NCBI GenBank assembly: GCA_900323505.1
Contig: OOIN01000029.1
Coordinates: 558,001-622,000, forward strand
Direction of reading: 5' to 3'
DNA from: Ustilago trichophora
Lineage: Eukaryota; Basidiomycota; Ustilaginomycetes; Ustilaginales; Ustilaginaceae
DNA: 64,000 nt
Position numbers and translations under genes: made by a program. The notes under the pieces are model-generated. The model saw only the letters and a program-made list of their open reading frames with translations, was not told the DNA's origin and ran no database searches. This document shows, piece after piece, positions 10,006 through 19,468 of this stretch. Numbering within the stretch: the first letter of the stretch is position 1; the number at the start of each line of letters is the position of its first letter.

Positions 10006-11562
10006 ATGGTTCGTTATAGCAGCAAGCAAAAACTGTTGAACGACATTCTTTGCACATTAGAGACTACAATTCCAACAGAGCTCGAAGAGTACTGCGAGAG
10101 AGTGCAAGGATTGGATGCGCACTCCTACAACAGTCCAGGCGACTCCGAAGACTCCGATGACGATGACCCCATTCCCCTGTCTCGTCATCTTGTTAGTCTA
10201 TATGCCTACATTGCCGACAAACGATACACGACTTCACGTACAAAAACAGTGCAGAGAACGGACACATTGATCAACTTACTTGACCAGATGGCAAGCTCAA
10301 ATGTTCGTACTTTTCGTGGCCTTGTTCGAATGTCACCAGAGGCATTCGATAAACTTGCACTTCGAATTCAACAGATGCCCAGCTTTGGGAGTGGATCGCT
10401 TTCACTCAACAGAGTTAGGCAGATCCTGTCCGTGGGTCTTTACAGACTGGGTCGCTCAGGCAATGGCGGAGGCGAGCGAGATGCTTCTCTTCAATGTGGC
10501 TGTAGCGTTGGGAGTCTGGTGGCGTGGACGGAACGGACAGTGTCTGGGTTGATGGAGATGAACAAGGAAGTCATGCAATTTGCATCGGAACAGGAAAGGA
10601 AGCAGGCATCTTCATGGGTGCGCAGAGTTACCGGCGTTGAAGAGTGGGGTAAAGGGTGGCTTGTTGTCGATGGCACTCACATTCCGCTGGCTTGGAAGCC
10701 AGCAATGCATGCTCGCGAGCACTACAGCTACAAAGGATTCCACAGCCTCAACGTGGCGCTGGTAGTAATGCCACATTCCCTCAGAATCGTAGAATCAGTT
10801 GTTGGTCAGCCGGGCAGCGCGCAAGACTCAAGGGTCTGGGCTTCTGGAAGCAATATCCTCAAGAAGCCTCGGTTGTATCTTGACGAAGGTGAGTTCATCT
10901 GGGTCGACGGAGGCTATGGCCATTCGGCCTTTACCGTTGGACCCTTCTCTCATATTGCTGCCGAGAAGAGCCGCGATCTTCGACACTTCAACTACATGCT
11001 TTCTCGGGTTTGGGTTCGGGTCGAACATGCCATTGCATATCTCAAGAACCGCTTCCAATGTCTCATGGGCTACAGAGGCAATATCTACCGCGTCAAGGAT
11101 CAGGATACTGCCGCCAAAACAATACAGGCTTGCATCATCGCACACATGTTTGCCAGCAGGTACGACCGATCCGATGACATTGCGGAGCTCTTGCGTCCGA
11201 CTTTCTCAGAGGAGGAAGTGTATGATGTCATACAGTCACTGGACCTGGACTCAACACCAGCGGTGGATCTCCAAGAAGTGCGCCGTGCCAATCAGCGGCG
11301 ATACGAGCAAGAAACTGCTGCTGCTCACGAAGGACTATCGGGTTTTGCTGTGTCTCGTCTTCGAAGCTCTCAAGCGCACAACCTCCGCGAGGACATGTTT
11401 CAAGCACTCTTCCGATCTTCCGGAAGAGAGGAGGAGGACACCAATGCAATGTCAAGGCGCCATGAGAAGACAATACAGGACTACAACGAAATGACTTCGA
11501 ATGCCTTGGCGAGGAGGAATGCCCGTGCAGGTGGTAGGCAATCAGCTTCCCTGCGCACTTAA
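10006..11562 (+). CDS. HARBI1-type DDE transposase
   Basis: 518 residues, single exon. The nuclease core matches the DDE_4 family of PIF/Harbinger transposases: [10 protein letters not shown] with catalytic D222, [11 protein letters not shown] with D301, and [14 protein letters not shown] with E340. A helix-turn-helix-like stretch ([17 protein letters not shown], about 132-150) precedes the core. The N-terminus holds an acidic run (DSEDSDDDD, 47-54). All three catalytic residues are present and there is no frameshift, so the protein could be active. It is transcribed in the same direction as the Myb/SANT gene; the roughly 300 bases between them must hold its promoter. The C-terminal 120 residues are charged and poorly conserved. 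The +1 frame at its 3' end is open into the SAR1 piece (11501-11872). Confidence 0.93.
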   Translation: MVRYSSKQKLLNDILCTLETTIPTELEEYCERVQGLDAHSYNSPGDSEDSDDDDPIPLSRHLVSLYAYIADKRYTTSRTKTVQRTDTLINLLDQMASSNVRTFRGLVRMSPEAFDKLALRIQQMPSFGSGSLSLNRVRQILSVGLYRLGRSGNGGGERDASLQCGCSVGSLVAWTERTVSGLMEMNKEVMQFASEQERKQASSWVRRVTGVEEWGKGWLVVDGTHIPLAWKPAMHAREHYSYKGFHSLNVALVVMPHSLRIVESVVGQPGSAQDSRVWASGSNILKKPRLYLDEGEFIWVDGGYGHSAFTVGPFSHIAAEKSRDLRHFNYMLSRVWVRVEHAIAYLKNRFQCLMGYRGNIYRVKDQDTAAKTIQACIIAHMFASRYDRSDDIAELLRPTFSEEEVYDVIQSLDLDSTPAVDLQEVRRANQRRYEQETAAAHEGLSGFAVSRLRSSQAHNLREDMFQALFRSSGREEEDTNAMSRRHEKTIQDYNEMTSNALARRNARAGGRQSASLRT

Positions 11563-11632
11563 GGTTTCACATCATCAGCAACAAGCTTCTTTTGTCGTCA
11601 TCAGCACCATCAACCAATACCATCACCACCAG

Positions 11633-11977
11633 GTCAAGTTCACCACATATGATCTCGGAGGACACCAGCAGGCCCGTCGTCTTTGGAAGGACTACTTCCC
11701 CAAAGTTGACGGCATTGTCTTCCTCGTCGACACCCAGGACCACGAGCGATTCGCCGAGGCATGTGCAGAGCTCGACGCGCTCCTCTCGATCGAGGAGCTT
11801 TCCAAGGTGCCCTTCTTGATCCTCGGCAACAAGATCGACGCTCCTGGCGCCGTCTCGGAGGAGGAGCTTTGACAGGCCATCGGGCTCTACCAGACCACCG
11901 GAAAGGGCAAGGTGCCGCTTAAGGACATTCGACCCATCGAGATCTTCATGTGCTCCGTCATCATGCGCCAAGGGTAC
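11633..11977 (+). pseudogene. SAR1: captured SAR1 GTPase gene fragment inside the transposon
   Basis: Translation in one frame gives about 115 codons of the C-terminal two thirds of Sar1, the small GTPase that starts COPII coat assembly at the ER. It includes switch II ([19 protein letters not shown]), the NKID guanine-specificity motif, and the late segment [17 protein letters not shown]. The P-loop and switch I are absent, and codon 80 (11870-11872) is TGA where Sar1 has arginine, so the fragment cannot make a working GTPase. Its 5' edge, CACCACCAG before GTCAAG, looks like a splice acceptor, and its 3' edge stops abruptly after the RQGY codons. Both suggest that an exon with intron remnants was copied from the host gene. 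It is almost certainly a passenger of the Harbinger element. Confidence 0.9.
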
Positions 11978-12199
11978 ACAATGCTGTCACCTGAAACCGT
12001 CTGCATTACGGCTGTAGCTTACTTTCATGGGCTCCTGCAATGTATAACGACGCTCACTTGACCCTTTATGTGTGCTTCAACGTGGTTGTGAAGGTGTGTA
12101 CGCAAAGTAGCATGACAAGGTGAAACAGCCTGACAAGGCGGACGGTGAGTACAGCTGTTAGACTCTTTATACAGCAACACTCGAGATAATTTTGTTGCC

Positions 12200-12270
12200 A
12201 AAAACCCGTGTTTCTGTGGGGGCGTTCAAAAAAGAAAACCAAGACCCCCCTGACAGAAACACGGGTTTTT
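12200..12270. repeat. subterminal inverted repeat of the Harbinger element
   Basis: AAAAACCCGTGTTTCTGT (12200-12217) faces ACAGAAACACGGGTTTTT (12253-12270) across a 35-base spacer. The inner 17-18 bases of the TIR are thus present twice at the right end, in opposite orientation. Confidence 0.9.
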
Positions 12271-12297
12271 GAAAACGCAAGAAATTTGATACCCCCT
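12254..12297 (-). repeat. right terminal inverted repeat of the Harbinger element
   Basis: 44 bp, perfect reverse complement of the left repeat, followed by the TGT target copy at 12298-12300. Confidence 0.95.
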
Positions 12298-12551
12298 TGT
12301 AGACAAGAGTCTTCGATTGGTGCAAGTTTAGTCTATTCTTAGCACGTGAGGCTACAATGAGACCCAGAGTCAAGTCAAAGATGGTAAGTTATACAGTAGA
12401 TGCAAATAAAAATTGAACAGTCGAAAAACTAGTGGTACAATCAAAGCAAGAAAATGAAAAGAAATGAATGCGGATGAATACTGTATATGTTGGTGTGTGT
12501 TTGGTCAACGACGAGTGGGGGTGGGGGGGTATGCTATTGGTGAGGGAAAGT

Positions 12552-14339
12552 TTATGCGTGCTGCTGCTGTAACTTTGCAGCGGTTTGATTGGAGGCGATG
12601 ATGGTGTTACCAAACTCGTCAACCGGAGGGAATCGTGCCATGCGTTCGAGATCGTCGAGGTCCATATGAGAACGGATGTACATGTTTTGGGTATCGTTGG
12701 GAACCTGATAATCCCACGAAGTCCAAGCGCCCTGTTTGAGACTGGAAAAGACAAAGCGTCGACGACGCTGAACCATGAGTACGTCTTGAGTGATTTTTGG
12801 CATATCCCAACGTTGGTTTGCTTCCATTTCAAACGCTTCCAGCACCTTGCGTGTTTCCACGTCGAGAGCGTCACGATCAGAAGCAAGATTGATGAGCTCC
12901 TTTGGATCGCGTGCCAAATTGAAAAGCTGAGGAGGATCGGCAGGACAAGTAATGTATTTCCAAGGACCTCGTCGAATCATGCAAAGCGGAGCAACGGTTC
13001 CTTCACCCATATACTCTGCAATGACTGTATCGTGTCCCGTCTCTCCCAAGAGATGGGGTAGCATGCTGATTCCATCCAAAGGAAGCTGCTTCTCAAGTGG
13101 GATTCCCACAATATCGCAAAATGTGGGAAGCAGATCCATGGTCGAAACATTGGCCTTGACTCGACGAGGTTGGAACATCTTGGGATAATTGAAGACAAGT
13201 GGAACGCGAACCGAACTTTCAAAGTAACTCATCTTGTACCAAAGATTACGTTCGCCAAGCATATCTCCATGATCTCCGCTAAAGACAATAATGGTATCGT
13301 CGCGCAAACCGCACTTATCCAAGGTGGAGAGAAGCTGACCGATCTTGGCGTCGACATACGAGACTGAACCGTAATAAGCACGTTTGGCGCGCTTGATTTG
13401 TTCCGGAGTAAAGTTGCGCCCTTCAAGATCGCAAACGTGACGAAGACGCTTCGAGTGCGGATCCTGGTGATCGGGATGAATTTCGACTTCGGGCATGTTG
13501 ATATCAACGCCTTGGTAGAGATCCCAAAATTCTTTTTCAATGGTGTAAGGATCGTGTGGATGGGTGAAGCTGACAGTGAGTGCAAAGGGGCGGGCGGAGG
13601 TGTCACCACCGGCACGACGACGTGCATGGTCAAAGAGGTACTGCTTAGACTTGTAGAGTACCTCTTCATCGTAGTCCATCTGGTTAGAGCGGACGCAGGG
13701 ACCAGCTTGGAGGATACTCGAGGCATTGTGATACCATTCCAGCCTACGATCGGGCTCGTCCCAATTGACAGCCCAGCCGTAGTCGCCTGGATAGATATCG
13801 GCGGTCAGACGCTTTTCGAATCCGTGAAGCTGATCACCGATGAAATGCATCTTTCCCGCAAGAACTGTTTCGTAACCGGCAGAACGAAGATAATGGGCGT
13901 AGGTAGGAAGATCGGAGCTGATGGAAGCAGCATTGTCGTACGAAGCAATCTTGGAGGGGAGCTGACCAGTTACGAGAGCCATACGAGAGGGTGCGCAGAG
14001 GGGAGAGTTGCAGTAGGCCGAATCGAGAACGACAGCATCACGAGCAAGACGGTCGAGATTGGGTGTCAGGATTTGGGATTTTTCGTTGTACATGCGAAGC
14101 TGGGGAGCAGCGAGTTGATCGGCCATGACAAAAAGGATGTTGGGTCGACTGGAGGATGTCGAGGCGCTTGATCGTTGCTGAGAGCCTGAGACACCGTTGG
14201 TGTGGTGGCCATTCTGGAAACCATTGGTGACACTGCCATCGATGCCATTTCCGTTAGGAGTGTGACCGTTGACGTGGTGGCCGTTGACGCCATGACCGTT
14301 GACAGGCGCAGCGTGACCGTTATTGAACTGCACGGGCAT
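12552..14339 (-). CDS. choline-sulfatase-type arylsulfatase family protein
   Basis: 595 residues from the ATG at 14339. The N-terminus is a Gly/Asn/His-rich run of NGH repeats. The sulfatase fold begins at RPNILFVMADQ with metal ligand D74, followed by the formylglycine signature CAPSR (C115 in NSPLCAPSRMALVTGQ) and IIVFSGDHGDMLGE with further metal ligands. The C-terminal segment RRRFVFSSLKQGAWTSWDY fits the choline-sulfatase C-terminal domain. Enzymes of this type hydrolyse choline-O-sulfate to choline and sulfate. No signal peptide is seen after this start. An in-frame upstream ATG would add 63 residues from what looks like the leader; the chosen start follows from where conserved composition begins. 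Substrate is inferred from the family. Confidence 0.88.
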   Translation of the reverse strand: MPVQFNNGHAAPVNGHGVNGHHVNGHTPNGNGIDGSVTNGFQNGHHTNGVSGSQQRSSASTSSSRPNILFVMADQLAAPQLRMYNEKSQILTPNLDRLARDAVVLDSAYCNSPLCAPSRMALVTGQLPSKIASYDNAASISSDLPTYAHYLRSAGYETVLAGKMHFIGDQLHGFEKRLTADIYPGDYGWAVNWDEPDRRLEWYHNASSILQAGPCVRSNQMDYDEEVLYKSKQYLFDHARRRAGGDTSARPFALTVSFTHPHDPYTIEKEFWDLYQGVDINMPEVEIHPDHQDPHSKRLRHVCDLEGRNFTPEQIKRAKRAYYGSVSYVDAKIGQLLSTLDKCGLRDDTIIVFSGDHGDMLGERNLWYKMSYFESSVRVPLVFNYPKMFQPRRVKANVSTMDLLPTFCDIVGIPLEKQLPLDGISMLPHLLGETGHDTVIAEYMGEGTVAPLCMIRRGPWKYITCPADPPQLFNLARDPKELINLASDRDALDVETRKVLEAFEMEANQRWDMPKITQDVLMVQRRRRFVFSSLKQGAWTSWDYQVPNDTQNMYIRSHMDLDDLERMARFPPVDEFGNTIIASNQTAAKLQQQHA

Positions 14340-15400
14340 CTTGACGAAGCTGATGAGATTGCAGCAAAGAGTCGAGGTCGTGGAGAGACGGACAGAAGAA
14401 CGTCGGTTGCAAGGCGCACTGGCGTTCGTGAATGGCAGACGATGGACGAGAGACAGACAAAGGAACACAGAGGCAGACAAGAGCATATATGTATTGTAGA
14501 GAAAGTGTGGACACAAATTCATCGGCATCGGTCAAGCGAGCGTGTCATTCTTTGGAGCTCGCTTTGCACCCGTCAATGCGGGGTACAGTGCTGCGCGGTG
14601 TTGCTCACGGATCAAAGCCGAGACTAAGAGATGGCAAAGGAGTGTGTACTGTATGCAGAGTCGTGCTGAGCTGTGAATCGGTTTCGTAAGCCGCCTTGTT
14701 GGACAAAGTAGGTCATGGTGGGACAGAAGCGATTGCGTGCGTGGAGAAGCTACTGCATTGTACAGTACAGTACAGTACTACTGTAATGTACAAAGTGGTG
14801 AGCACGCAATTTTAGTTGACAAGCGTGCAATCTTTTGCAAAGCCGACGCGTCTCTTGTTGAAGGGTATCACACGCCATGACCTCTTCACTGTACATTCTA
14901 TCAAGATGGTTCCGTTCTGCAAGCCTCGTCTCTCACGACGATGTGCAAGCCGAGGTTGACCGTGAGGTCCGACAGCGGTCAAGGCTGCTCCGACGACACA
15001 AATGTGTTGAATCGTGTGAGCTTTGTTTGGCAAATCTTCCAGCGAGACCCTTCTTTTGCTGCATGGTTTGCAGCTCAGCCTGGTTGCTACTGTGCACCTG
15101 CATGAATTTCCAAAAAGAAGAGCTCTTTTTTTGTTTTTGTTTTTGGTGTTGAAAGTTGAAAAGAAGAGAACTAATTGAAAGCCGATGTCCGTTATGAGAT
15201 TCAGCAGAATCGCCGATTCAGTTGGCGATCGCCCGATCCTTGACCCTACCAAGCCAGGACGACAATGGCTGTCCGTATTGACAAACGCCGTCAACACTGC
15301 CGATTGGTGCCAATTCTCATTAAGGGAAGACACGGCTGCTGATACCTTCCTCGTTCTTGAATCAAGCATAGCTGTGCCAAAGGACAGACGCATACAGTAG
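14340..15400. other. upstream region of the sulfatase gene with a TACAG repeat
   Basis: No gene recognised. It holds a (TACAG)n run with GTAC cores near 14761-14777, followed by a mirror-like CTACTGTAATGTAC. An open minus-strand frame at 14812-15423 is overlapped by others and has no domain. Confidence 0.6.
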
Positions 15401-15766
15401 CTAGATGTGGCAATGTGACCCATCCCAGCCTGTCGGATCCGTGCTGAAAAAGGCTGGAGCGAGTACCATACCCATCTGGTCTTCCAGGTTCAGGTCGCCG
15501 GTACCTCGAACATTAACAACGGCGCCATCAGTCGGCTCAATTAGACGTTCAAGGAAGCGCTCGATTCCAACTGCATCCTTTCGCCTGGAAAGAATCGTGT
15601 CTGGGTCCAGCGCTTCCATCATCTGCGAAACAAAGTATGGCGAGCCATCATGGCATCCAAGCAAATTGAATGACTGTAACAGCCCTGTGCCGATATTGAA
15701 TCCCCTTGCGAACTTCAAGTCAGCTCTTGTCGGTTGGAATCTTGGTCGGGTCGGATCTGCTCGCAT
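15401..15766 (-). CDS. hypothetical short reading frame
   Basis: A 121-codon minus-strand frame with smut-like codon choice, which I do not recognise. Just before it on the minus strand, CACTAAC followed by GCGAGCAG looks like a branch point and splice acceptor, so the frame could be the last exon of a gene whose first exon I could not place. It ends 117 bases downstream of the stop of the ligase gene, on the same strand, so it could also be that gene's 3' region. The plus strand over the same interval is also open (15405-15776), which weakens the case. Confidence 0.3.
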   Translation of the reverse strand: MRADPTRPRFQPTRADLKFARGFNIGTGLLQSFNLLGCHDGSPYFVSQMMEALDPDTILSRRKDAVGIERFLERLIEPTDGAVVNVRGTGDLNLEDQMGMVLAPAFFSTDPTGWDGSHCHI

Positions 15767-15883
15767 GACAAGTTAGTGTGCGATGAGGTCGCACAGGAAT
15801 CGTCGACACGACCTTGTGTAGAGGGCGCCCATCATGAGAAGATGTTTTGAGAACTTGAATTCAAATGTATCAAGTGAAAGAAT

Positions 15884-17578
15884 CTATAGCTTGGCTTTTG
15901 CATCCGACTGCTTGGCCTCGATCTCGGCCTGCAGAAGTTTTCGGATCTCCTTGCGCAAGATCTTGCCACTTGCGCTGACGGGTACCTTATCAAGAATACG
16001 TATACCGCCACGCAGATACTTGTGATGCGAGACTTTGGATCGTACAAACCCATCAATGTCGGCAATCACCTTGCTCTTGTCCTGCTGATCATCTTTGAGC
16101 TCGACAAAGGCAAGTGGCAGCTCGGTGCCCTGCTCCTTGTCATGGATGCCAACTACTGCAGCAGCAGCCACAGCTGGGTGCATGACGAGTACGCCTTCCA
16201 GCTCAGCGGGTGCAACTTGGAAGCCTCGATACTTGATCAATTCCTTAAGTCGGTCAACTATGGAAAATTCGCCGGTGCGCGGATCAACAACGGCAATATC
16301 ACCGGTTCGCAGGTAGCCGTCCTCGGTGAAAGTATCGCGTGTTGCATCCTTGTTCCCATAGTAGCCTTTGCAAACTTGTGGTCCTTTGATGAGCAGCTCG
16401 CCTCGCTCGCCAGGACCGAGACTCTTGCCCGTTTCGACATCACGAAGACGAGCCTGTGTCGCTGGATACAGGCAACCCACCGAACCAGAGGCTTCACCAC
16501 CGTGCAGACCAAGAGCTCCCACGGTCGTTTCGGTCATGCCGAATGCTTGCTGGACAGGTACGCCTGTCTTTTTGGTGAATGCACTCTGCGTTTCAAAGTC
16601 CAGAGGGGCTGCACCGCAGATGGACTGCTTGACGCTGCTGAATGCCTCTGGGGTGGCGTCGGGGTGCTTGGTAAGGAGCGTCAGCACGGGTGGGACAAGT
16701 GCGAGGAAGTTGACCTTGAGCTCCTTGACCAGACGACAGTAGGTTTCGGGCTGGAAAGGTCGGAGGATACTGGTGTGACCACGCTTGCGAATGGGGTAAT
16801 GCAGCATGAGGATGAGAGCGTAGGCGTGGAAGAATGGCAAGAAGGTCAAGGTGCGGAACTGCATTTCAGATCCATCTTCATTTCTCGGGAACAATGCCGG
16901 GGTGTTGGAAAAGATCTCAATCATGTTGATCACGTTGCTGTGCGAGATCTCGACAGCTTTGGGTAGACCCGTCGTACCGCTGCTGAATGGAAGGTAAGCA
17001 GTGTCATTGAGGTCAGCGGGCCGGTGCGCCTTTGCATTCTTGGCAGTAGCCTCGTCCACCATGAGCTGCTTTATCGATAGGACGCCACCGAAGCCAGCAA
17101 CGTTTCCGTCTGTAATGATGAGATTGTGGCCCCCGATAGCAGCCTTGCTCAGTCGGGTCATATATTTTTGGTTGACAAAGATCTTCTTGGGCTTGGTGAG
17201 GCGGTGAACGTGCTTGATCTCGTGTGACAAGTAGTCAGGATTGGCGAGAGCTACTCGAAGTCCAGCGAATTGAGCACCAAGGAGAGCCACGGCAAAGTCG
17301 ATCGAGGAGTAGAGGTAGAGCAGAATAGTGTCGCCGGGCTTGAGCTTGCACTTCTGGATCAAACCGACGCCGAGTCGCTGAGCATCGAGCTTGAGGCGGC
17401 CAAGCGAGATAGTTTTGCCGCTGACGCATTCCCTCAGCACCTCTTGCTTGTCGTCAAAGTCGGTGGCGCCCAGCAGATACTCGTAGACGCTTGGCGCAGA
17501 ATCAAACTTGTGGTCGACATTCGAAGTGTAGATGCCAGTACTGGCGTCGTACTCGGTGTATTGTCCAACTTTTTGCAT
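15884..17578 (-). CDS. AMP-forming acyl-CoA/4-coumarate-CoA ligase-like enzyme, peroxisomal
   Basis: 564 residues from the ATG at 17578 (MQKVGQYTEYD); an upstream in-frame ATG at 17647 would add 23 residues. The adenylate-forming core is complete: the P-loop-like LPFSSGTTGLPKAVEISH, the QAFGMTETT motif, YLRTGDIAVVD, the hinge DRLKELIKYRGFQVAPAELE, and the late catalytic lysine in VSASGKILRK. The enzyme would activate a carboxylic acid to an acyl-adenylate and transfer it to CoA. The protein ends in AKL, a type 1 peroxisomal targeting signal, which fits the fungal 4CL-like group acting on fatty or aromatic acids in peroxisomes. The substrate cannot be read from the sequence. No intron. Confidence 0.9.
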   Translation of the reverse strand: MQKVGQYTEYDASTGIYTSNVDHKFDSAPSVYEYLLGATDFDDKQEVLRECVSGKTISLGRLKLDAQRLGVGLIQKCKLKPGDTILLYLYSSIDFAVALLGAQFAGLRVALANPDYLSHEIKHVHRLTKPKKIFVNQKYMTRLSKAAIGGHNLIITDGNVAGFGGVLSIKQLMVDEATAKNAKAHRPADLNDTAYLPFSSGTTGLPKAVEISHSNVINMIEIFSNTPALFPRNEDGSEMQFRTLTFLPFFHAYALILMLHYPIRKRGHTSILRPFQPETYCRLVKELKVNFLALVPPVLTLLTKHPDATPEAFSSVKQSICGAAPLDFETQSAFTKKTGVPVQQAFGMTETTVGALGLHGGEASGSVGCLYPATQARLRDVETGKSLGPGERGELLIKGPQVCKGYYGNKDATRDTFTEDGYLRTGDIAVVDPRTGEFSIVDRLKELIKYRGFQVAPAELEGVLVMHPAVAAAAVVGIHDKEQGTELPLAFVELKDDQQDKSKVIADIDGFVRSKVSHHKYLRGGIRILDKVPVSASGKILRKEIRKLLQAEIEAKQSDAKAKL

Positions 17579-18186
17579 CTTGGTAGGGAGCGAAGATGTA
17601 GAAACCACGATGCTACGCCGGGGTGTTTGTAGATCCAGCAATTGCAAACCAGAGAGGTCGAGGTTAGGAAAGGAGATTTGAAGGAGCGTTTTTGCGATCC
17701 AAGTTAGAGTAGTTGAGATGTTGAAGGTAGCCAGGGATGGTAGTCAGCAGCGAAGATGTACTGTGATGGGCGGTACTGTACTTGTATTCAAAGCAAAGCC
17801 GGACGATGAAGGCTGGTCCGTGGTCAAAGGCAGCCGCGGAAGGCAGCGCGGGACAACAGCGGAAGGGGCCCCACGCTTTTCCCCTTTCCAACACTTTCGG
17901 TTAAACTTGGTAACCAACGAGCGGGCCAACCCTTTCAAATACGAGAGAACCATCAATCTCAAAGCATCAGTCTCATATTGCTTTGTCTGCCTCAGAAGGT
18001 ACAACGATGGCAGAGCTGTCTCTTTGTTCGGCCATCACGGCACATGGCGTCACAGCTGTTGGATGTCTCGGTTCTTTAATTTCGTTGTCAGAATACGGGG
18101 CCCCACAGAATTTGTATTGCTACGAAAGCATGCCACGAGGTATCCCATGCGTTTTGATCATCATGGCATTCTAAGCGTGCCGCGTC
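17579..18186. other. intergenic between ligase and alcohol dehydrogenase
   Basis: It contains the leader and promoter of the ligase gene (minus strand) and the 3' end of the dehydrogenase gene. No further gene seen. Confidence 0.6.
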
Positions 18187-19468
18187 TTACATAGTAAGGA
18201 CAGCACGGAAGCGAGCCTTGTTGGCCATCATGTGGTCGAAAGCCTCGTTGGCCTTGGACAGAGGGAAAGTCTCGCACATGCACTTGACATCGAATCGATC
18301 GCTGAACTGCACTGCATCCTCCGAGTCCAGAGCGTGACCTGAAGGCCATCCGTGGACCGAGATACCTTTGGTGATCATGGCAAATGTGTTGACAGGTACA
18401 TCTCCAACAGCTGTTTCCACAACAAGGCGTCGAATACAAAAACAAGCAGAAGACGGGCAAAGCCATCAGTCAGCAACGCTATACCTCAAGGAAGGACACG
18501 AAACAAAGTCGCTCCTAAGCTCATTGTCGAGATAACGAGAAAGGGCATATCCATACTCACGCGCCAGGATCAAGAGCTTGCCCAAGGGCTTGCAGCCGCC
18601 AACAAGAGGAGAGATGTGGTCAGGGCTAGGTGCAGTAGCCACAATCAATGCAGCACCGCCCATCTTCTGCAGCGCCTCAGCGGCGTCTTCCTTGCTGGTG
18701 TCAATGTAGTCGGTGGCACCGAGCTTGATGGCAAAGTCCTTCTTGTCCGTGCCTCGCGAGAGCGCCACGGTTCGATAACCCATCTTGCGAGCGTACTGTA
18801 CCGCCAAGTGGCCGAGACCACCGAGACCTTGGATGGCCACGGTCTCACCAGGAGTGATGTTCATCTTGCGGATACCGTTGTGCACTGTCACACCTGCACA
18901 CATCAGAGGTGCCATCTGCACGGCGTCGCCATCGGCAGGCAATCGTACTGCAGCCTCGGATCGGAGCAGGCAATACTCGGCGTCTGCAGAATCGATTACA
19001 GAGACGAAAAGGTGCACGAACGTGTGTGTGTCAGTATAAGGTCTGGACAAGCAAGATCTGTTCAGTTTCGAAGCCGATCTGAGCGGCTGTTCACTTACAT
19101 CCACCGTCACGAGTCACACCGTTGATCTGTTCGTTGTCGCACATCTGGAATAGACCTTCGTTGCACTGGCGGCAAGTGCCGTCGTGTCCACCGTGCCAAG
19201 CGCCGCCGACACGGTCTCCCTGCTTCCACTTGGTAACATGAGCACCCACCTCGACAACCTTGCCGACAATCTCGTGACCAGGGATGCGAGGAAGAGGGCC
19301 GAAGCCTCCGGACTGGACGAGCGCGTCCGAATGGCAGACACCACACGCCTCGACCTTGACGAGGATCTGGCCTTCCTCGGGGTGCTTGAGCTCGATATCC
19401 TTGATGGTCAGCGGCTGACCTGGCTTTTCGAAGACGGCCGCCTTGTAGGTTTTGGGAAGAGACGACAT
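18187..19468 (-). CDS. zinc-type alcohol dehydrogenase (two introns)
   Basis: Three exons on the minus strand: 19468-19099, 18983-18561 and 18410-18187. The introns (115 and 150 bp) have GTAAGT/TGCAG and GTGAGT/ACAG borders. Splicing rebuilds the conserved GGYAEY and LLILAPVGDVPVNT joints and gives 338 residues. Catalytic zinc ligands are visible in CGVCHSD and PGHEIVG; the Rossmann motif is GLGGLGHLAVQYA. In the structural-zinc lobe the first of the four usual cysteines is replaced (HDGTCRQCNEGLFQMC has three). The product would oxidise or reduce alcohols/aldehydes with NAD(P)H. It is divergent from a second alcohol dehydrogenase 1.6 kb away. Start chosen at MSSLPKTYKAA, where family similarity begins. 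Confidence 0.9.

Larger units (their letters stand above)
8084..12297 (+). mobile_element. complete PIF/Harbinger DNA transposon with captured host gene piece
   Basis: A 4214-bp element bounded by perfect 44-bp inverted repeats and flanked on both sides by TGT (8081-8083 and 12298-12300). A 3-bp duplication is the PIF/Harbinger hallmark, though TWA is the usual site. It carries both genes of the superfamily on the plus strand, a Myb/SANT-like DNA-binding protein (8384-9704, one intron) and a DDE transposase of the HARBI1 type (10006-11562), each open and apparently intact. Downstream of the transposase sits a fragment of SAR1 (11633-11977). A subterminal inverted repeat at 12200-12270 reuses the inner TIR sequence. 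Perfect repeats and intact genes suggest recent insertion. The right end lies about 250 bp from the stop codon of the neighbouring sulfatase gene. Confidence 0.93.
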
